NCBI GenBank assembly: GCA_036387315.1
Contig: DASVTY010000074.1
Location: 1 to 61,729 of the forward strand
Direction: 5' to 3'
Length of the DNA: 61,729 nucleotides
Source of the DNA: JALZCH01 sp036387315
GTDB taxonomy: Bacteria; Acidobacteriota; Blastocatellia; Pyrinomonadales; Pyrinomonadaceae
Shown here: positions 29,214-38,906 of the stretch, one piece after another
Numbering within the stretch: position 1 is the first letter of the stretch
How the letters are laid out: each line of letters starts with the position of its first letter
Translations under genes and position numbers: made by a program
Notes under the pieces: model-generated
Databases searched by the model: none
What the model was told of the DNA's origin: nothing
Seen by the model: only the letters and a program-made list of their open reading frames with translations

Positions 29214-31430
29214 TCATCTTCTCGGAAGCGCAAACTTCGTTTCGCTGACCTGTCGGTTGAGCTTATGAAGCTCCGTCTTTACCGCTTCAAAAATTAACTG
29301 CATTGTCACGCGCGGCGGCTTTCGGTTCGCCGCCAGAAACGCCGCGTTTAAAGCGATGTTGGTAATGCTTCCGCCGCTCAAATCGAAACGCTCGGCGAGC
29401 CGTTGGTAATCAAGCTCGTCGGTCGGCGTTTCGGGCGGAAAAACGTTTCGCCAGATTCGCTCCCGCTCGGCGACGCCGGGAAACGAAAAGTTGACGACAA
29501 AACGAAAGCGGCGCATAAACGCCGTGTCGAGCGCCTTTTTCATATTTGTCGTCAATATCGCCAGCCCACCGTAGCTTTCCAGCCGCTGCAATAAATAACC
29601 GATTTCAATATTGGCGAAACGGTCGTTGCCGGTTTCAGCCTTGGTGCGATTGCCGAAAAGCGCGTCGGCTTCGTCAAAAAAGAGAATCGCGCCGCCTTCT
29701 TCCGCCGCGTCGAAGACCTGCCGCAGATTCTTCTCCGTTTCGCCGATGTATTTGCTCACGACCGCTGATAAATCTATGCGATAAAGGTTTAATCGCAATT
29801 CGTTGGCGATAACCTCCGCCGCCATCGTTTTGCCCGTGCCGCTCTCGCCCGCAAAAAGCACGCTGATGCCCAAGCCGCGATTCATCCTTTCGCGAAATCC
29901 CCAATCGTCATAGACCGTTGCGCGCCCTCTGACCTGCTCGACAATCTGTTTTAAAAGCGCCGACGCTTCATCCGGCAAAACAATGTCGCTGATTGTCGCC
30001 TTCGGCTCGATCCGCTGCGCGAGCCGGTCCAGACGCGGGCGCGTAATTGACAGGCATCTTTCCCAAACCGCATCTCGCAACTGAGCTTTGTCCGACGAAA
30101 GTGCCGCGGCTTCGCGCCCGACGCGATGAATAACGGGCAGGCTCAGATTGAATTGACCGGCAAGCATTGCCGCGAAAAAATCTATCTCGCCCGTTTCATT
30201 CGGAGCGCCGCCGATGTCATTTGTTTCCACGGTTTCCGATTCGCTTTCGACGTTTTCCGTGTCCGCCGCATCGTTTAAAGCCCGGCTTAATTCTGCCAGC
30301 CACGCCTTCTTTTGTTCGACGGGTGCCGGGCTGGCGACATCGAAGATAACGACTGCATCGTCTGCGCTGCTCAACGCCGAGCGCGTGTCGAGAAAGGTCA
30401 AGCCCGTGCATTGCGCGCTAAAACGCTGCACCGAGGCGATGGAATTCGTCTCAGCGTTTAGCTCGCGGGCGTCGAGATAGAGCGCAACGGGCTTGAGCAA
30501 TAATTCGCGCTGCCACAACCGCGCGAGCGTTTCCTGCTCGGCGGCGTTTGCGGGCAAAATCTCGGCTGACAAACGATAAAGCTGTAACCCGAGCGCGCCC
30601 GCGATTTTGGCGGCAACAAACTGCTTGCTGAGGCTGTCAATTCCGGTCAATTCAATCAAGGGCAAACGCCTTGCGGAAATGCTCGCCGCGGAGTATTGAA
30701 TTTCGCGCAAAATCGCCTCGGCAATCGTTTGCTGCGACGGCGGCAAATCCATGTCGGGTACGTCAACCTCTGTCAGAAGCGGCGCAAGCCGGTCGTCAAA
30801 CTCGTTCAATCCCTTGATAAAATTGAGGACGCGCTCGTCAATTCGCAGCGCGCTTGCCGTCAAAGGCTGCGCGGCGGGCTGATTGACTTCAATCAGGTGC
30901 AAATAACGAAGCGGTCGCTGCGGGGAGAGAGCATCCCACGCCGGGTCGTCAAACATCGCCATCGCAAGCGCGAAAGTCGGATTAGTTTTCTGCGCATCGT
31001 CGTGTGCCCGGGCGCAAAGCGCGGCAACGCGCGTATCCAGTTCCAGCGCAGCGCAGAGCAGCAGGATATCACGCTCAAAGCTTGAGAGTTTGAGCCGCTC
31101 GCTCAGGATAACGAGCGCGGGCGGCGGATCGGCTTTCGCCGCTTCGTCCAATGCGGCGGCGGCTTCCTCGATTTGTGCGTGAAGTATCTCGCTTTCGCTG
31201 AGGGACGTGCCGATCTGAGCGATTGGCGTCGGCATTTCGACTGCCGTTTGCGACTGTCGGAAAAATCCCCAACGTCTCTCTTCGACAAGTGGACTGACGA
31301 TTTGCTGCGGCGCGTTCTGAATAATGACCGACGGCGGGGGCGCGAGCATCTCCAAACGCAGGCGCAGCCAGTTAAAGGCTGCCGCCAGATACGCTTCGTT
31401 ATTTCTTTGCCATTCAGCCGCGTCAATCAT
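29214..31430 (-). CDS. eCIS AAA+ ATPase (Afp15-like)
   Basis: A 738-residue protein with an N-terminal helical region and a C-terminal classic AAA+ domain from about residue 490. Walker A is FAGESGTGKTMAAEVIAN (about 525), Walker B is ILFFDEADALFG (about 585), sensor 1 is LAILTTNMK, and the arginine-finger region is MRRFRFVVNF. Family members act in assembly or cargo loading rather than sheath recycling. It overlaps the DUF4255 gene by 4 bases. Confidence 0.93.
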   Translation of the reverse strand: MIDAAEWQRNNEAYLAAAFNWLRLRLEMLAPPPSVIIQNAPQQIVSPLVEERRWGFFRQSQTAVEMPTPIAQIGTSLSESEILHAQIEEAAAALDEAAKADPPPALVILSERLKLSSFERDILLLCAALELDTRVAALCARAHDDAQKTNPTFALAMAMFDDPAWDALSPQRPLRYLHLIEVNQPAAQPLTASALRIDERVLNFIKGLNEFDDRLAPLLTEVDVPDMDLPPSQQTIAEAILREIQYSAASISARRLPLIELTGIDSLSKQFVAAKIAGALGLQLYRLSAEILPANAAEQETLARLWQRELLLKPVALYLDARELNAETNSIASVQRFSAQCTGLTFLDTRSALSSADDAVVIFDVASPAPVEQKKAWLAELSRALNDAADTENVESESETVETNDIGGAPNETGEIDFFAAMLAGQFNLSLPVIHRVGREAAALSSDKAQLRDAVWERCLSITRPRLDRLAQRIEPKATISDIVLPDEASALLKQIVEQVRGRATVYDDWGFRERMNRGLGISVLFAGESGTGKTMAAEVIANELRLNLYRIDLSAVVSKYIGETEKNLRQVFDAAEEGGAILFFDEADALFGNRTKAETGNDRFANIEIGYLLQRLESYGGLAILTTNMKKALDTAFMRRFRFVVNFSFPGVAERERIWRNVFPPETPTDELDYQRLAERFDLSGGSITNIALNAAFLAANRKPPRVTMQLIFEAVKTELHKLNRQVSETKFALPRR

Positions 31431-32677
31431 GCGATTTTTACCTTCTGGTTTTCGTCAAACGCGGGCGGCGCTGCCGTGTAATCCGCGACGAGCAGACTGT
31501 CAACACCGTCAATCCGCAGGCGGATATAAAAACCTTCTGTCGCGCTGACGGGCGCGTCTCTTATGATAAACGTCAGCGTATCGGTCTGCGCCGGGTGCGG
31601 TTCAGCCGTAATTTGCCGCGCGTCTTTGTCGCCCAAAAGCAATAGCGCGCGTTGTTCGGGCAGAACGTTCGGGGCGCAGGTTATTTCAACTTCCGCGTCG
31701 CCGCTGCCGTCGCGCATCACGCTCAGAGGCAACGGCGTCGAGGTAATAAACGGCGCGAGCGCAAACGGCAATTCGTTCGTCGTGCGGTCTTGCTCTCCCG
31801 CTTTCTCAATCAAAAGCGAAACCGTATAAACGCCGCTAGCCCAATCCTGCGGCGCGTTGTCCGGTATCGTCACGCTCGCTTTCGTCGAAGTTCCGCCCGC
31901 GGCGGTCGGAAAGGAAATAACATTGTCCAGGCGCGGATGCTTAAACTGCGCCGTCACAGTATCGCCGTCGAGATGAAAGCCTTCGAGCGTGATTGTGTCG
32001 CCGAGTCGGGCGCTCGGCTGTTTGTCGGGCATCGTAATAACGACAAGCGTCGGAAACGGCGTCGTCAAATCGGGCTGTGTCGCGATGCCTCTGTCGTCCT
32101 GTCCGCGCTTTAAAACAGGCAGCGGAGTTTTCACCGCGCGCGCGCTCTCGATCAGGACGACCGAAACCTGATACGCCGTCGAAATGCGATAATTTGTCTG
32201 GAAGGTCGTCCATAATTTCGACATCTCATCAACCGTGAGCGGCTGCGGCGTGATTCGCACGCGCTCGATCTGCTCGCCCAAATCGTTGCCGTTGAGCGCG
32301 GCTTTGATTTCATCCGCGCCCAGCAGCGGATGGTCGTGCAGAACGCGCATTGCTATACCGAGCAGCGTGTGACTTACGGGGTCGAGCGCGTCGTCATCGC
32401 CGTATGCGCTAATCAAGTAGTGCAGAACGAGCGGCAAGGGCGGGAAACCCGTCTCGTTCGGCTTGATTTGATTCGGCATATTCATATTGAGCCACGCCGC
32501 GTCGTATGTGATGTGATAGAGAAAGAGGTTGACCTGATTCGCCGTATCGTTTGCGCCGCGCGCCGCGTCGGGCGATTTTGTCGTAACCGAGACGCCCGAT
32601 ATTTCATTTGTTAACCCGGCAGTCAGCAAATCACGCAAGGTAGCCGTGACAGCCGCGATAGCGAGCGCGTTACTCAT
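31427..32677 (-). CDS. eCIS cap/terminator protein (Pvc16/DUF4255)
   Basis: A 416-residue protein. Residues 1-190 match the Pvc16 N-terminal domain: NALAIAAVTATLRDLLTAGL, ANQVNLFLYHITYDAAWLN and PPLPLVLHYLISAYG. Residues 230-330 look like an IPT/TIG-type immunoglobulin fold (GDTITLEGFHLDGDTVTAQF). Pvc16/Afp16 caps the distal end of tube and sheath. The neighbours are the disordered protein and the ATPase, as in other eCIS. Confidence 0.92.
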   Translation of the reverse strand: MSNALAIAAVTATLRDLLTAGLTNEISGVSVTTKSPDAARGANDTANQVNLFLYHITYDAAWLNMNMPNQIKPNETGFPPLPLVLHYLISAYGDDDALDPVSHTLLGIAMRVLHDHPLLGADEIKAALNGNDLGEQIERVRITPQPLTVDEMSKLWTTFQTNYRISTAYQVSVVLIESARAVKTPLPVLKRGQDDRGIATQPDLTTPFPTLVVITMPDKQPSARLGDTITLEGFHLDGDTVTAQFKHPRLDNVISFPTAAGGTSTKASVTIPDNAPQDWASGVYTVSLLIEKAGEQDRTTNELPFALAPFITSTPLPLSVMRDGSGDAEVEITCAPNVLPEQRALLLLGDKDARQITAEPHPAQTDTLTFIIRDAPVSATEGFYIRLRIDGVDSLLVADYTAAPPAFDENQKVKIA

Positions 32678-33552
32678 CGTCCACCTCCGTTGCTGCGCTG
32701 CCGCAGATATTCTTCCAGGCTCAAAGCGGGCGATTTCGTGCGCGTTTCCCTGACCGGCGCGGAAGAATTAACGGCTCGAATTTCGACGCGCCCGATAGTC
32801 ACGTTGATAACCGGAACCTCCGCCGTTTTCGCGTTTTCCGAGATTTGTTTCGGCATCTTCTCGCGCGGCGGTAAGATTTTATTTTGATTATTTCCGGCTT
32901 CTCCAAATCGTTCCTCCGACTTCAAAACAAGAGGCTTAACAATGACTTGAGCTTGCGTTTCAGGACTTTGTTTGGAGATAACCTGCGGGACGGAGATTTT
33001 GGTTTCCGGTATTTTTAACTCGACTGCTTTCGACCGCGAGAAATGCGGCTCAACGGATGCTTGTTCGAGAGTAATGTTAGTTTTTTCCTCCGCTTCGCCG
33101 GATAAGGGAAGCGGTTTTTTTGGCGTGACGATTGCCGGAGAAGGCGGGCGCGGCTGAGATAAAATCTCGTTCTCCGTTTCCCGGATTTCTTCAATAATAT
33201 TTGATGAGATAGAAACGTTTTCGGCGGTTCGCTTTGTGATTGGCGGATGAGATTTTGGCGGTGAAAGAAGCGGAGAGCGCTCGTCGGCATCATCCTCGCC
33301 TGATCTGAATTCATCTTTCCTGCTCGGTTTCATCGGACGACGCGGACGTGCGCCGGGTTCTATCTCTCCGCCACGCTCTTCATTCACTGCCTGCACAATG
33401 TCAAAATTTTCCGCCGGAAGCGATAACGATTCGGTATGCGAATCATGTGCGCGCGGCGACTGTACCTGTTCGAAACGTGACGCGCGGCGCGGCTGAATAA
33501 CGTTTGCCGTCCCGATGTTTTTTGTCACGAGTTCGCTCAAGTAATCGCCCAT
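32674..33552 (-). CDS. Disordered eCIS-associated protein with short conserved ends
   Basis: A 292-residue protein, mostly low complexity and charged, with no clear domain. Only the two ends look conserved: the start MGDYLSELVTKNIGTANVIQ-PRRASRFEQ and the end VTIGRVEIRAVN...SLEEYLRQR. Similar short end motifs with a variable middle are typical, as I recall, of a protein next to Pvc16 in eCIS loci. It could be a linker or scaffold, possibly related to length control, but this is speculation. It overlaps the DUF4255 gene by 4 bases. Confidence 0.7.
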   Translation of the reverse strand: MGDYLSELVTKNIGTANVIQPRRASRFEQVQSPRAHDSHTESLSLPAENFDIVQAVNEERGGEIEPGARPRRPMKPSRKDEFRSGEDDADERSPLLSPPKSHPPITKRTAENVSISSNIIEEIRETENEILSQPRPPSPAIVTPKKPLPLSGEAEEKTNITLEQASVEPHFSRSKAVELKIPETKISVPQVISKQSPETQAQVIVKPLVLKSEERFGEAGNNQNKILPPREKMPKQISENAKTAEVPVINVTIGRVEIRAVNSSAPVRETRTKSPALSLEEYLRQRSNGGGR

Positions 33553-33585
33553 TTCGATTAACCGCCCTTTTGTGTCAAATGCGCT

Positions 33586-34338
33586 CTACGCTCCGCCGAT
33601 CATTTCGAGATAAAAGCCGCGCCGCTCGGCGCTCATTTCCAGAATGTCCGACTCGCTCCAGCCGTAAGCGGATGCGATAACGTGAATTTCGCGCAAAATC
33701 CGTTCCGCCCAATCGTTGATTTCGCTCCATAGAAACGACGCTATGTCAAAAGCCGCCGACCAAACGTGTTCGCATCCGGGACACGTCAAACTCAGTTGCA
33801 CGTTAGCTTGCGGGTCAGCTTCCGCCATCTTTTCGGCGAGCGCGGCGATTACTTTCGACGGCAGTCGCGCCGCGCTTTTTATCGCTTTCTTTTCCCCGCG
33901 CTTTATTTCGAGCGTGCACCGCGCCAGCAATTGTTCGCGTGCCGCTTCAACGTTTTGACAGGCGGCAATCGCTTCGACATCGTTGCTGTTCGGCGGGCGA
34001 AAGCGAATTTCGTAACCGCCAGATTCGAGCAAATGCGACTCGCCCGACGTAAGCTCCATCTCGCCGGTCGAAGTGCGAATTTCCGAGACATCAAACATCA
34101 ATTCCAAACGCTCCCCGCATTGCGGGCAGGCTGCGATGCCTTGAATCCGTGAGCCGAACATCAATTCGCGCAGCGTCAGAAGCCGCGCATCGCGCTGACC
34201 GATGGAAAACTGCGTGATCTCGCCGAGCGGCATTTGCGGAGACTCCGCCGCCAGCAAAAGCAAAGCGCGCCGCACCGGAGTTTGTCGCCTGCCGCGTTCC
34301 CAAACACGCAGTTTTTCCGAAGCAGTTAGAGCACGCAT
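33586..34338 (-). CDS. gp26/T4-baseplate-like protein with two CxxC motifs
   Basis: A 250-residue protein. It opens with LRVWERGRRQTPVRRALLLL and then has two zinc-knuckle-like pairs, CPQCGERLELMFDVSE (about residue 74) and CPGCEHVWSAAFDIAS (about 186), the last near the C-terminal baseplate-type segment FLWSEINDWAERILREIHVI. This is the arrangement of the T4-baseplate (PF12322-like) proteins seen in eCIS. It starts 3 bases after the tube stop. Confidence 0.8.
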   Translation of the reverse strand: MRALTASEKLRVWERGRRQTPVRRALLLLAAESPQMPLGEITQFSIGQRDARLLTLRELMFGSRIQGIAACPQCGERLELMFDVSEIRTSTGEMELTSGESHLLESGGYEIRFRPPNSNDVEAIAACQNVEAAREQLLARCTLEIKRGEKKAIKSAARLPSKVIAALAEKMAEADPQANVQLSLTCPGCEHVWSAAFDIASFLWSEINDWAERILREIHVIASAYGWSESDILEMSAERRGFYLEMIGGA

Positions 34339-34341
34339 CGT

Positions 34342-34887
34342 TTATGCAGGATTGGTAAAGGTTGGTTCGGTCGGTTCGGGAACCTCCACATCGCGTTCCC
34401 AACCTTCGTTTTCCAACTTGATGGATTGAATCGCGACGGCGTTTGCGTTGGCGTCGAGATCGGGCATCGCCTGAAATTCTGAAACCCAGCAGCGATAAAC
34501 TTTATAGGCAATCGCCAGTTGTCCGGCTTCGTTATAGACCTCGATGATGATGTCTTTGCGAAAATCCCTGAGCGAAACCTCCGAGCCGAGTCCCGCGCCG
34601 AAATTCCAGATTTTATTCGCCCACTGTTCAAACTCTTTATCGTGGGTGACGCCGCGTTCGAGCGAAATTGCTTCGTATTCGGTGCGTCCCGGCGATTTAC
34701 GAGTGCTCGAAGGGTCGCCGCCCTCACGATGTTTGACGACTTCCGTCGTGCGTTTGAGCGCACCGACTTTGCTCACTCCGGCGACATATTTGCCATCCCA
34801 TCTGATACGAAATTTAAAATTCTTATACGGATCAAACCTCTGCGCGTTTACACTGAATTGAGCCATAACATTCTCCCTTAATGACAA
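34342..34887 (-). CDS. eCIS inner tube protein
   Basis: A 181-residue protein of the gp19/Hcp-like tail tube fold. Residues from about 20: YKNFKFRIRWDGKYVAGVSK, VVKHREGGDPSSTRKSPGRT, YEAISLERGVTHDKEFEQWA and VYNEAGQLAIAYKVYRCWVS are the conserved tube strands. It is the only main tube gene. It follows the sheath gene by about 40 bases and precedes the gp26-like gene. Confidence 0.95.
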   Translation of the reverse strand: MSLRENVMAQFSVNAQRFDPYKNFKFRIRWDGKYVAGVSKVGALKRTTEVVKHREGGDPSSTRKSPGRTEYEAISLERGVTHDKEFEQWANKIWNFGAGLGSEVSLRDFRKDIIIEVYNEAGQLAIAYKVYRCWVSEFQAMPDLDANANAVAIQSIKLENEGWERDVEVPEPTEPTFTNPA

Positions 34888-34927
34888 GTCTCTATTTCCG
34901 GTTAAATCTTTCGACCGGAATGTTTAT

Positions 34928-36784
34928 TTAGACTTCAATCTGTCCCGCCATCTGTTGAATCTTGATGATGACAAACTCGGCGGGCTTGAGCGGCGCAAAC
35001 CCGACGACGACGTTGACGATGCCGAGATTAACGTCGTTCTGCGTCGTCGTTTCCTTATCGCACTTAACGAAATAGGCGTCTTTCGGCGTCGTGCCTTGTA
35101 ACGCGCCCTGGCGAAACAAATTGTGCATAAAAGCGCCTGCGTTCAGACGAATCTGCGCCCATAAAGGCTCGTCGTTAGGCTCGAAGACAACCCATTTCAG
35201 ACCGCGAAACAAGCTCTCTTCGATGTACAGAGCCGTGCGGCGAACCGGGATGTATTTGTATTCGTCCGCAAGCTGGTCGGCGCCGCGCAGCGTGCGCGCG
35301 CCCCAGACGACACGACCGAAAACAGGAAATGAGCGTAAACAATTGATGCCCAGCGGATTGAGCATCCCGTTTTCCGGGTCGCTCAGATTTACCGAAAGAC
35401 CTTGAACGCCGTTCATCGCCGCATCAATTCCGGCGGGCGCTTTCCAAACACCGCGAGTCGCATCGGTGCGCGCCATCACGCCCGCGATTATGCCGCACGG
35501 AACGAAAGTGTCAATTTGCCCTTCGCGATTCGGGTCGGACTGCAACACGCGCGGAAAAAAGATTGCCGCATTGCGAGATTCGGGACCTTTCAAATTCAAT
35601 CCGTCAAGTCCGTCACGCGCTTTCGCCGCCGTTCTCCACTCAGCCGGCGGGTCAACGATAAGCATCGCGCGACGTTTAGCGCAATATGTCATAGCGTTTT
35701 GATAAACAGTTTCGGATGTGTTTCCTTCGCGCGTGTCGGGCGGTATGCAAAGCAGGTTGAACAAATCGACATCCTCTAAAGCAAATATGCCTGTTTTATC
35801 AGCCTGTGAGCCTGTATAGTCCCCATCCCCGAGATTTTTGTCGTTTTTTGATTCAACCGCTTCACTAACCTTTACGGAGCGTTTATTATCCTTATCATCT
35901 TCGAAAGGTTGAAATTCAAGCTCTTCGGCATTAAGACCGTCGTCATTCGGCTTAGGTACGTTTGTCGGCAAGATGCCGACGACTCTGACCAGATTCGAAT
36001 CGTTCGCCAGAACTTTATCCACCTGACGCACGCTGGGCTTGACTGAAACGTTCATAAAGCTTTCAGTAACGCCGGTAGATGAATCATGAATAAGCAGGTT
36101 GAACATTTCACCTTCTGCCAAGCCATAACGGTCGGTTACTTCTTTGGGGACTTTACCTTCGACGCGCGCGCGCAATTTATTTCCCCAAGTGCCGCCGCTC
36201 ACCGCTTCAAGTCCGATTTCACTTTCGCCGCTCTTGCCGATTTTTAACAATGCTTTAGTGCGCGGAGATGCCTGTGAAACGGCGTTCGAGACTGCTGCAT
36301 CGGCAGCATCATTCACGCTGGCGGGAGTCGCGCCGCTGTCTACCGCTGCCGCTTCTGCCGCTTTTGCAACAATATCGGCGGCTTTCTTTTCCGGGTCGTT
36401 GGTAAAGGTGTTTGCTTTAGCACGCGCCGATGCCGCCGCCGCCGCCGGGTCTGCCGCTGCTGTATCAACGGCATCAGCCGTCGCCTGCGCCGCGGCTTCT
36501 GCTTTTTTCATATCGTCCTCGTTATAGAGCCGCACGATAATTGCCTGACTGCCGCCATTTAAATAAAAATCTTTGACCGCGTAGCTCATCGGATATTTTT
36601 CACCGAGTCCGCCAAACTCGCGCTCAAAATCGCCGAAGCTGTTGATTGTTATTGGGTCATTGGTCGCTCCGCGCCGGGCGCGCCCGATAAAAGCGGTAAT
36701 CGAAGTGGCAACGCCCGTGATTGTCCGCACGCCGCTCGGAATTTCTTCAACGTAAACTCCCGGATAACTTACTGCTACTGGCAT
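34928..36784 (-). CDS. eCIS contractile sheath protein
   Basis: A 618-residue tail sheath protein and first gene of the operon, with strong AGAGGAGG before the ATG. The N-terminal VSYPGVYVEEIPSGVRTITG followed by VATSITAFIGRARRG is the sheath start; the C-terminal RRTALYIEESLFRGLKWVVF, EPNDEPLWAQIRLNAGAF and VVGFAPLKPAEFVIIKIQQM close the core. An Ala-rich insertion (about residues 90-175, AAAQATADAVDTAAADPAAA) lies in the variable outer domain and is longer than in compact sheaths. It is probably the surface-exposed part of the particle. Confidence 0.96.
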   Translation of the reverse strand: MPVAVSYPGVYVEEIPSGVRTITGVATSITAFIGRARRGATNDPITINSFGDFEREFGGLGEKYPMSYAVKDFYLNGGSQAIIVRLYNEDDMKKAEAAAQATADAVDTAAADPAAAAASARAKANTFTNDPEKKAADIVAKAAEAAAVDSGATPASVNDAADAAVSNAVSQASPRTKALLKIGKSGESEIGLEAVSGGTWGNKLRARVEGKVPKEVTDRYGLAEGEMFNLLIHDSSTGVTESFMNVSVKPSVRQVDKVLANDSNLVRVVGILPTNVPKPNDDGLNAEELEFQPFEDDKDNKRSVKVSEAVESKNDKNLGDGDYTGSQADKTGIFALEDVDLFNLLCIPPDTREGNTSETVYQNAMTYCAKRRAMLIVDPPAEWRTAAKARDGLDGLNLKGPESRNAAIFFPRVLQSDPNREGQIDTFVPCGIIAGVMARTDATRGVWKAPAGIDAAMNGVQGLSVNLSDPENGMLNPLGINCLRSFPVFGRVVWGARTLRGADQLADEYKYIPVRRTALYIEESLFRGLKWVVFEPNDEPLWAQIRLNAGAFMHNLFRQGALQGTTPKDAYFVKCDKETTTQNDVNLGIVNVVVGFAPLKPAEFVIIKIQQMAGQIEV

Positions 36785-37615
36785 ATTTACCTCCTCTGTT
36801 AATTCATTTACTCGTTAGCTTTGAAATGCTGCAACGCAGATGGTGCGGTTAGCATTTTTGAACTACGGTATAGGGCTATTGAAGGGCGAATTGCAGCCGC
36901 GCAATACTAAATTTGTGCCGTATTCTCCGCACTTGATATGCTTTTCAGATTCTTTATTTCACCGAGTTCATTAACTAACGCACCAAAACGGACAAAAAAC
37001 TATCATCACTCAGATATTTTTTTTCAGGATTTTTTTTCACGCCACTGCAAAATAAATCAAGATAGAAGTTACGCAGTTGGCGGCGGAAACACTTTCTGTC
37101 AGGGAGCGCGCTTTATTTTTACACACTCCCTGACAGAAAGTGTTTCCGCCGTTTGCATTTCAATTGCGTAACTCATATCAAGAAATCACAAGACAAAGAT
37201 AAGATTATTTATCTGATTATACATTTGGAATCCTAAACTGATTCAACGCCGTAAGTATAGGAAATAAACAGATTGTCGAGTAGCGCACAGCTTTACTTTT
37301 CGCTAAATAAGGATTCGAGAAATCGAATCTTTTTTATTTTCATTGATAGGTTTTGTTTCTGTTTGGGGCATTAAGGGATAAAGGGGAATTTTCGTAAGGG
37401 AATGTGAATAAAACAGATTGTGAGACATTGATTTAATCATTCTCAGCAAATTATTTAATATTCGCCCGAATTGATGTCTGTTTTTAGTTAAACGGCTGCT
37501 GGAAAGGTTGAGTGATTTTTGTTCTAACTCGCTTTAGGGATTGCCCCATTCGGTACTTCGGATTCATGTGGTTGGCTCCGCTTAGAAACCGGGGCGGAAA
37601 GCTGGAGTTTTTGTT
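36785..37615. other. Intergenic region between the divergent sheath and GH75-like genes
   Basis: An AT-rich stretch of 831 bases. It must hold the start of the eCIS operon, but I find no clear sigma70 promoter. It contains a 104-base inverted repeat (37069-37172), listed separately. No ORF of coding quality or RNA gene is visible. The side near 37600 has GCTGGAG before the ATG at 37616. Confidence 0.6.
37069..37172. repeat. MITE/REP-like inverted repeat upstream of the eCIS operon
   Basis: Perfect 25-base arms (37082-37106 and 37126-37150, ggcggaaacactttctgtca...) enclose a 19-base loop. Outer arms gttacgca (37069-37076) and tgcgtaac (37165-37172) add an imperfect layer. The nested structure resembles a small mobile element or REP sequence; no target duplication is clear. 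Confidence 0.7.
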
Positions 37616-38872
37616 ATGAACAATGTTCTTCGATTCGTGATATTGGCTGCGTTCTTTTTTTCACTTTATCTGTGGAGTCCTCCGGCACGCTCGCAAAGCG
37701 GACCCTCCTGGACTGACGGTTTGACGGTCAGCTTTGAAAACTTAACACCTACCGAAACCATAGACCCAACAACCGGAAAGGTCCGTTATCCTCAGTGCGG
37801 CGATGCGATCTCCGGCACTGTGGTTCTGACAAATTGGTCGCCCCGCGAGATTTCCTATTCCCGCGTTGAAGTCAGTTTAGCAATAGCCCTGGACATCGAA
37901 CCGTACACGCAGGTATTTCCCAAGCCGTATCGCACAATAGCATCGGGAGAAACACACCGCTTCCCATTCTCGTTGAAAACCACCAAGAAGACCTCTGGAA
38001 ACTACAAGCTTCTCGGAACGGTCAGCTTTCCCGAATGGGCAATGGATAGTCATGACTGGATAGACTACGCTTATAAAAAATTTGCAAACCAGAATTACCG
38101 CTTCGAATGCGGCACCGCATCTGTCGCCGGCAACAAGCGCAACAGCCTCATTGACGAGTGGAACAAGCTGTCAGGCTGGGCAAAAGCGATCTGGATTGCC
38201 GTGGGTGGTTTTCTGGTATGGTGGCTGTGGAGGATCGCGCAGATAGCTAAGATGGACAACGCCGTATCCGAGCTGATGAAGACCGGCAAAAACGTTGACG
38301 CCAGCGGTTTAACCGGCGGCAGAAAACAGCAGCCAAAGATCGTTACATTGCCCGGCGGAGAACTTTGTTTCCAGGTGCCGTTGGATGTCTGCACCGACGG
38401 CACAGGACCTGCCGCCCATGAGGAAGGATCGCACCGCAAGAAGACAGCAATGGGCTACATCAATGCCGATAACAACAACTATATTGTTCTGACCGGCGAC
38501 AACTGGTTCACGAAGTTCGGCATTCAAAAGGGGGACGTGGCGCTGGTGATGTATCGGGGAAAAATGACAGGCGCAGTCTTCGCCGAAGTCGGTCAGGACG
38601 ACAAACTCGGCGAGGCATCGGTGAGCACGCTGGAAAGCGTCGGCGGACTGTCGCGCGAACCCAATGGCTTGGTTTCCAATAGTGCCACAACACACGCCGC
38701 TACAGTCATTGTTATTCCGAACTCCGGTGCTCAGCTCCCGCGTGGACGACCCAGGTACGTGCCGGAAGGCACGCCTGTTGAAAAAACGAACTTCCCAACG
38801 AACGCCGAGATCAATGCCGTGGCGTTTGCTCATGCCAGAAGATTAGGGTTGTTGCCCGCCGAACCGAAGTAG
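37616..38872 (+). CDS. Secreted/membrane-anchored protein with a GH75 (chitosanase)-like domain
   Basis: A 418-residue protein. Signal peptide (MNNVLRFVILAAFFFSLYLW, cleavage near ARSQ), then a beta-rich N-terminal domain, then a membrane helix at about residues 182-203 (AIWIAVGGFLVWWLWRIAQI). The C-terminal domain reads VPLDVCTDGTG, AMGYINADNNNYIVLTGDNW, KFGIQKGDVALVMYRGK, AVFAEVGQDDKLGEAS and HAATVIVIPNSG. The order (xDxDG, Y-V-V-L, GD-ValVal, xGxxGEAS) fits family GH75 chitosanases, but the usual GD before V-G is AE here, so activity is uncertain. It is divergent from the eCIS operon. Confidence 0.65.
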   Translation: MNNVLRFVILAAFFFSLYLWSPPARSQSGPSWTDGLTVSFENLTPTETIDPTTGKVRYPQCGDAISGTVVLTNWSPREISYSRVEVSLAIALDIEPYTQVFPKPYRTIASGETHRFPFSLKTTKKTSGNYKLLGTVSFPEWAMDSHDWIDYAYKKFANQNYRFECGTASVAGNKRNSLIDEWNKLSGWAKAIWIAVGGFLVWWLWRIAQIAKMDNAVSELMKTGKNVDASGLTGGRKQQPKIVTLPGGELCFQVPLDVCTDGTGPAAHEEGSHRKKTAMGYINADNNNYIVLTGDNWFTKFGIQKGDVALVMYRGKMTGAVFAEVGQDDKLGEASVSTLESVGGLSREPNGLVSNSATTHAATVIVIPNSGAQLPRGRPRYVPEGTPVEKTNFPTNAEINAVAFAHARRLGLLPAEPK

Positions 38873-38906
38873 AGGTGAGCGAGTAAGCGCTCAATCTCAT
38901 TCAGCT

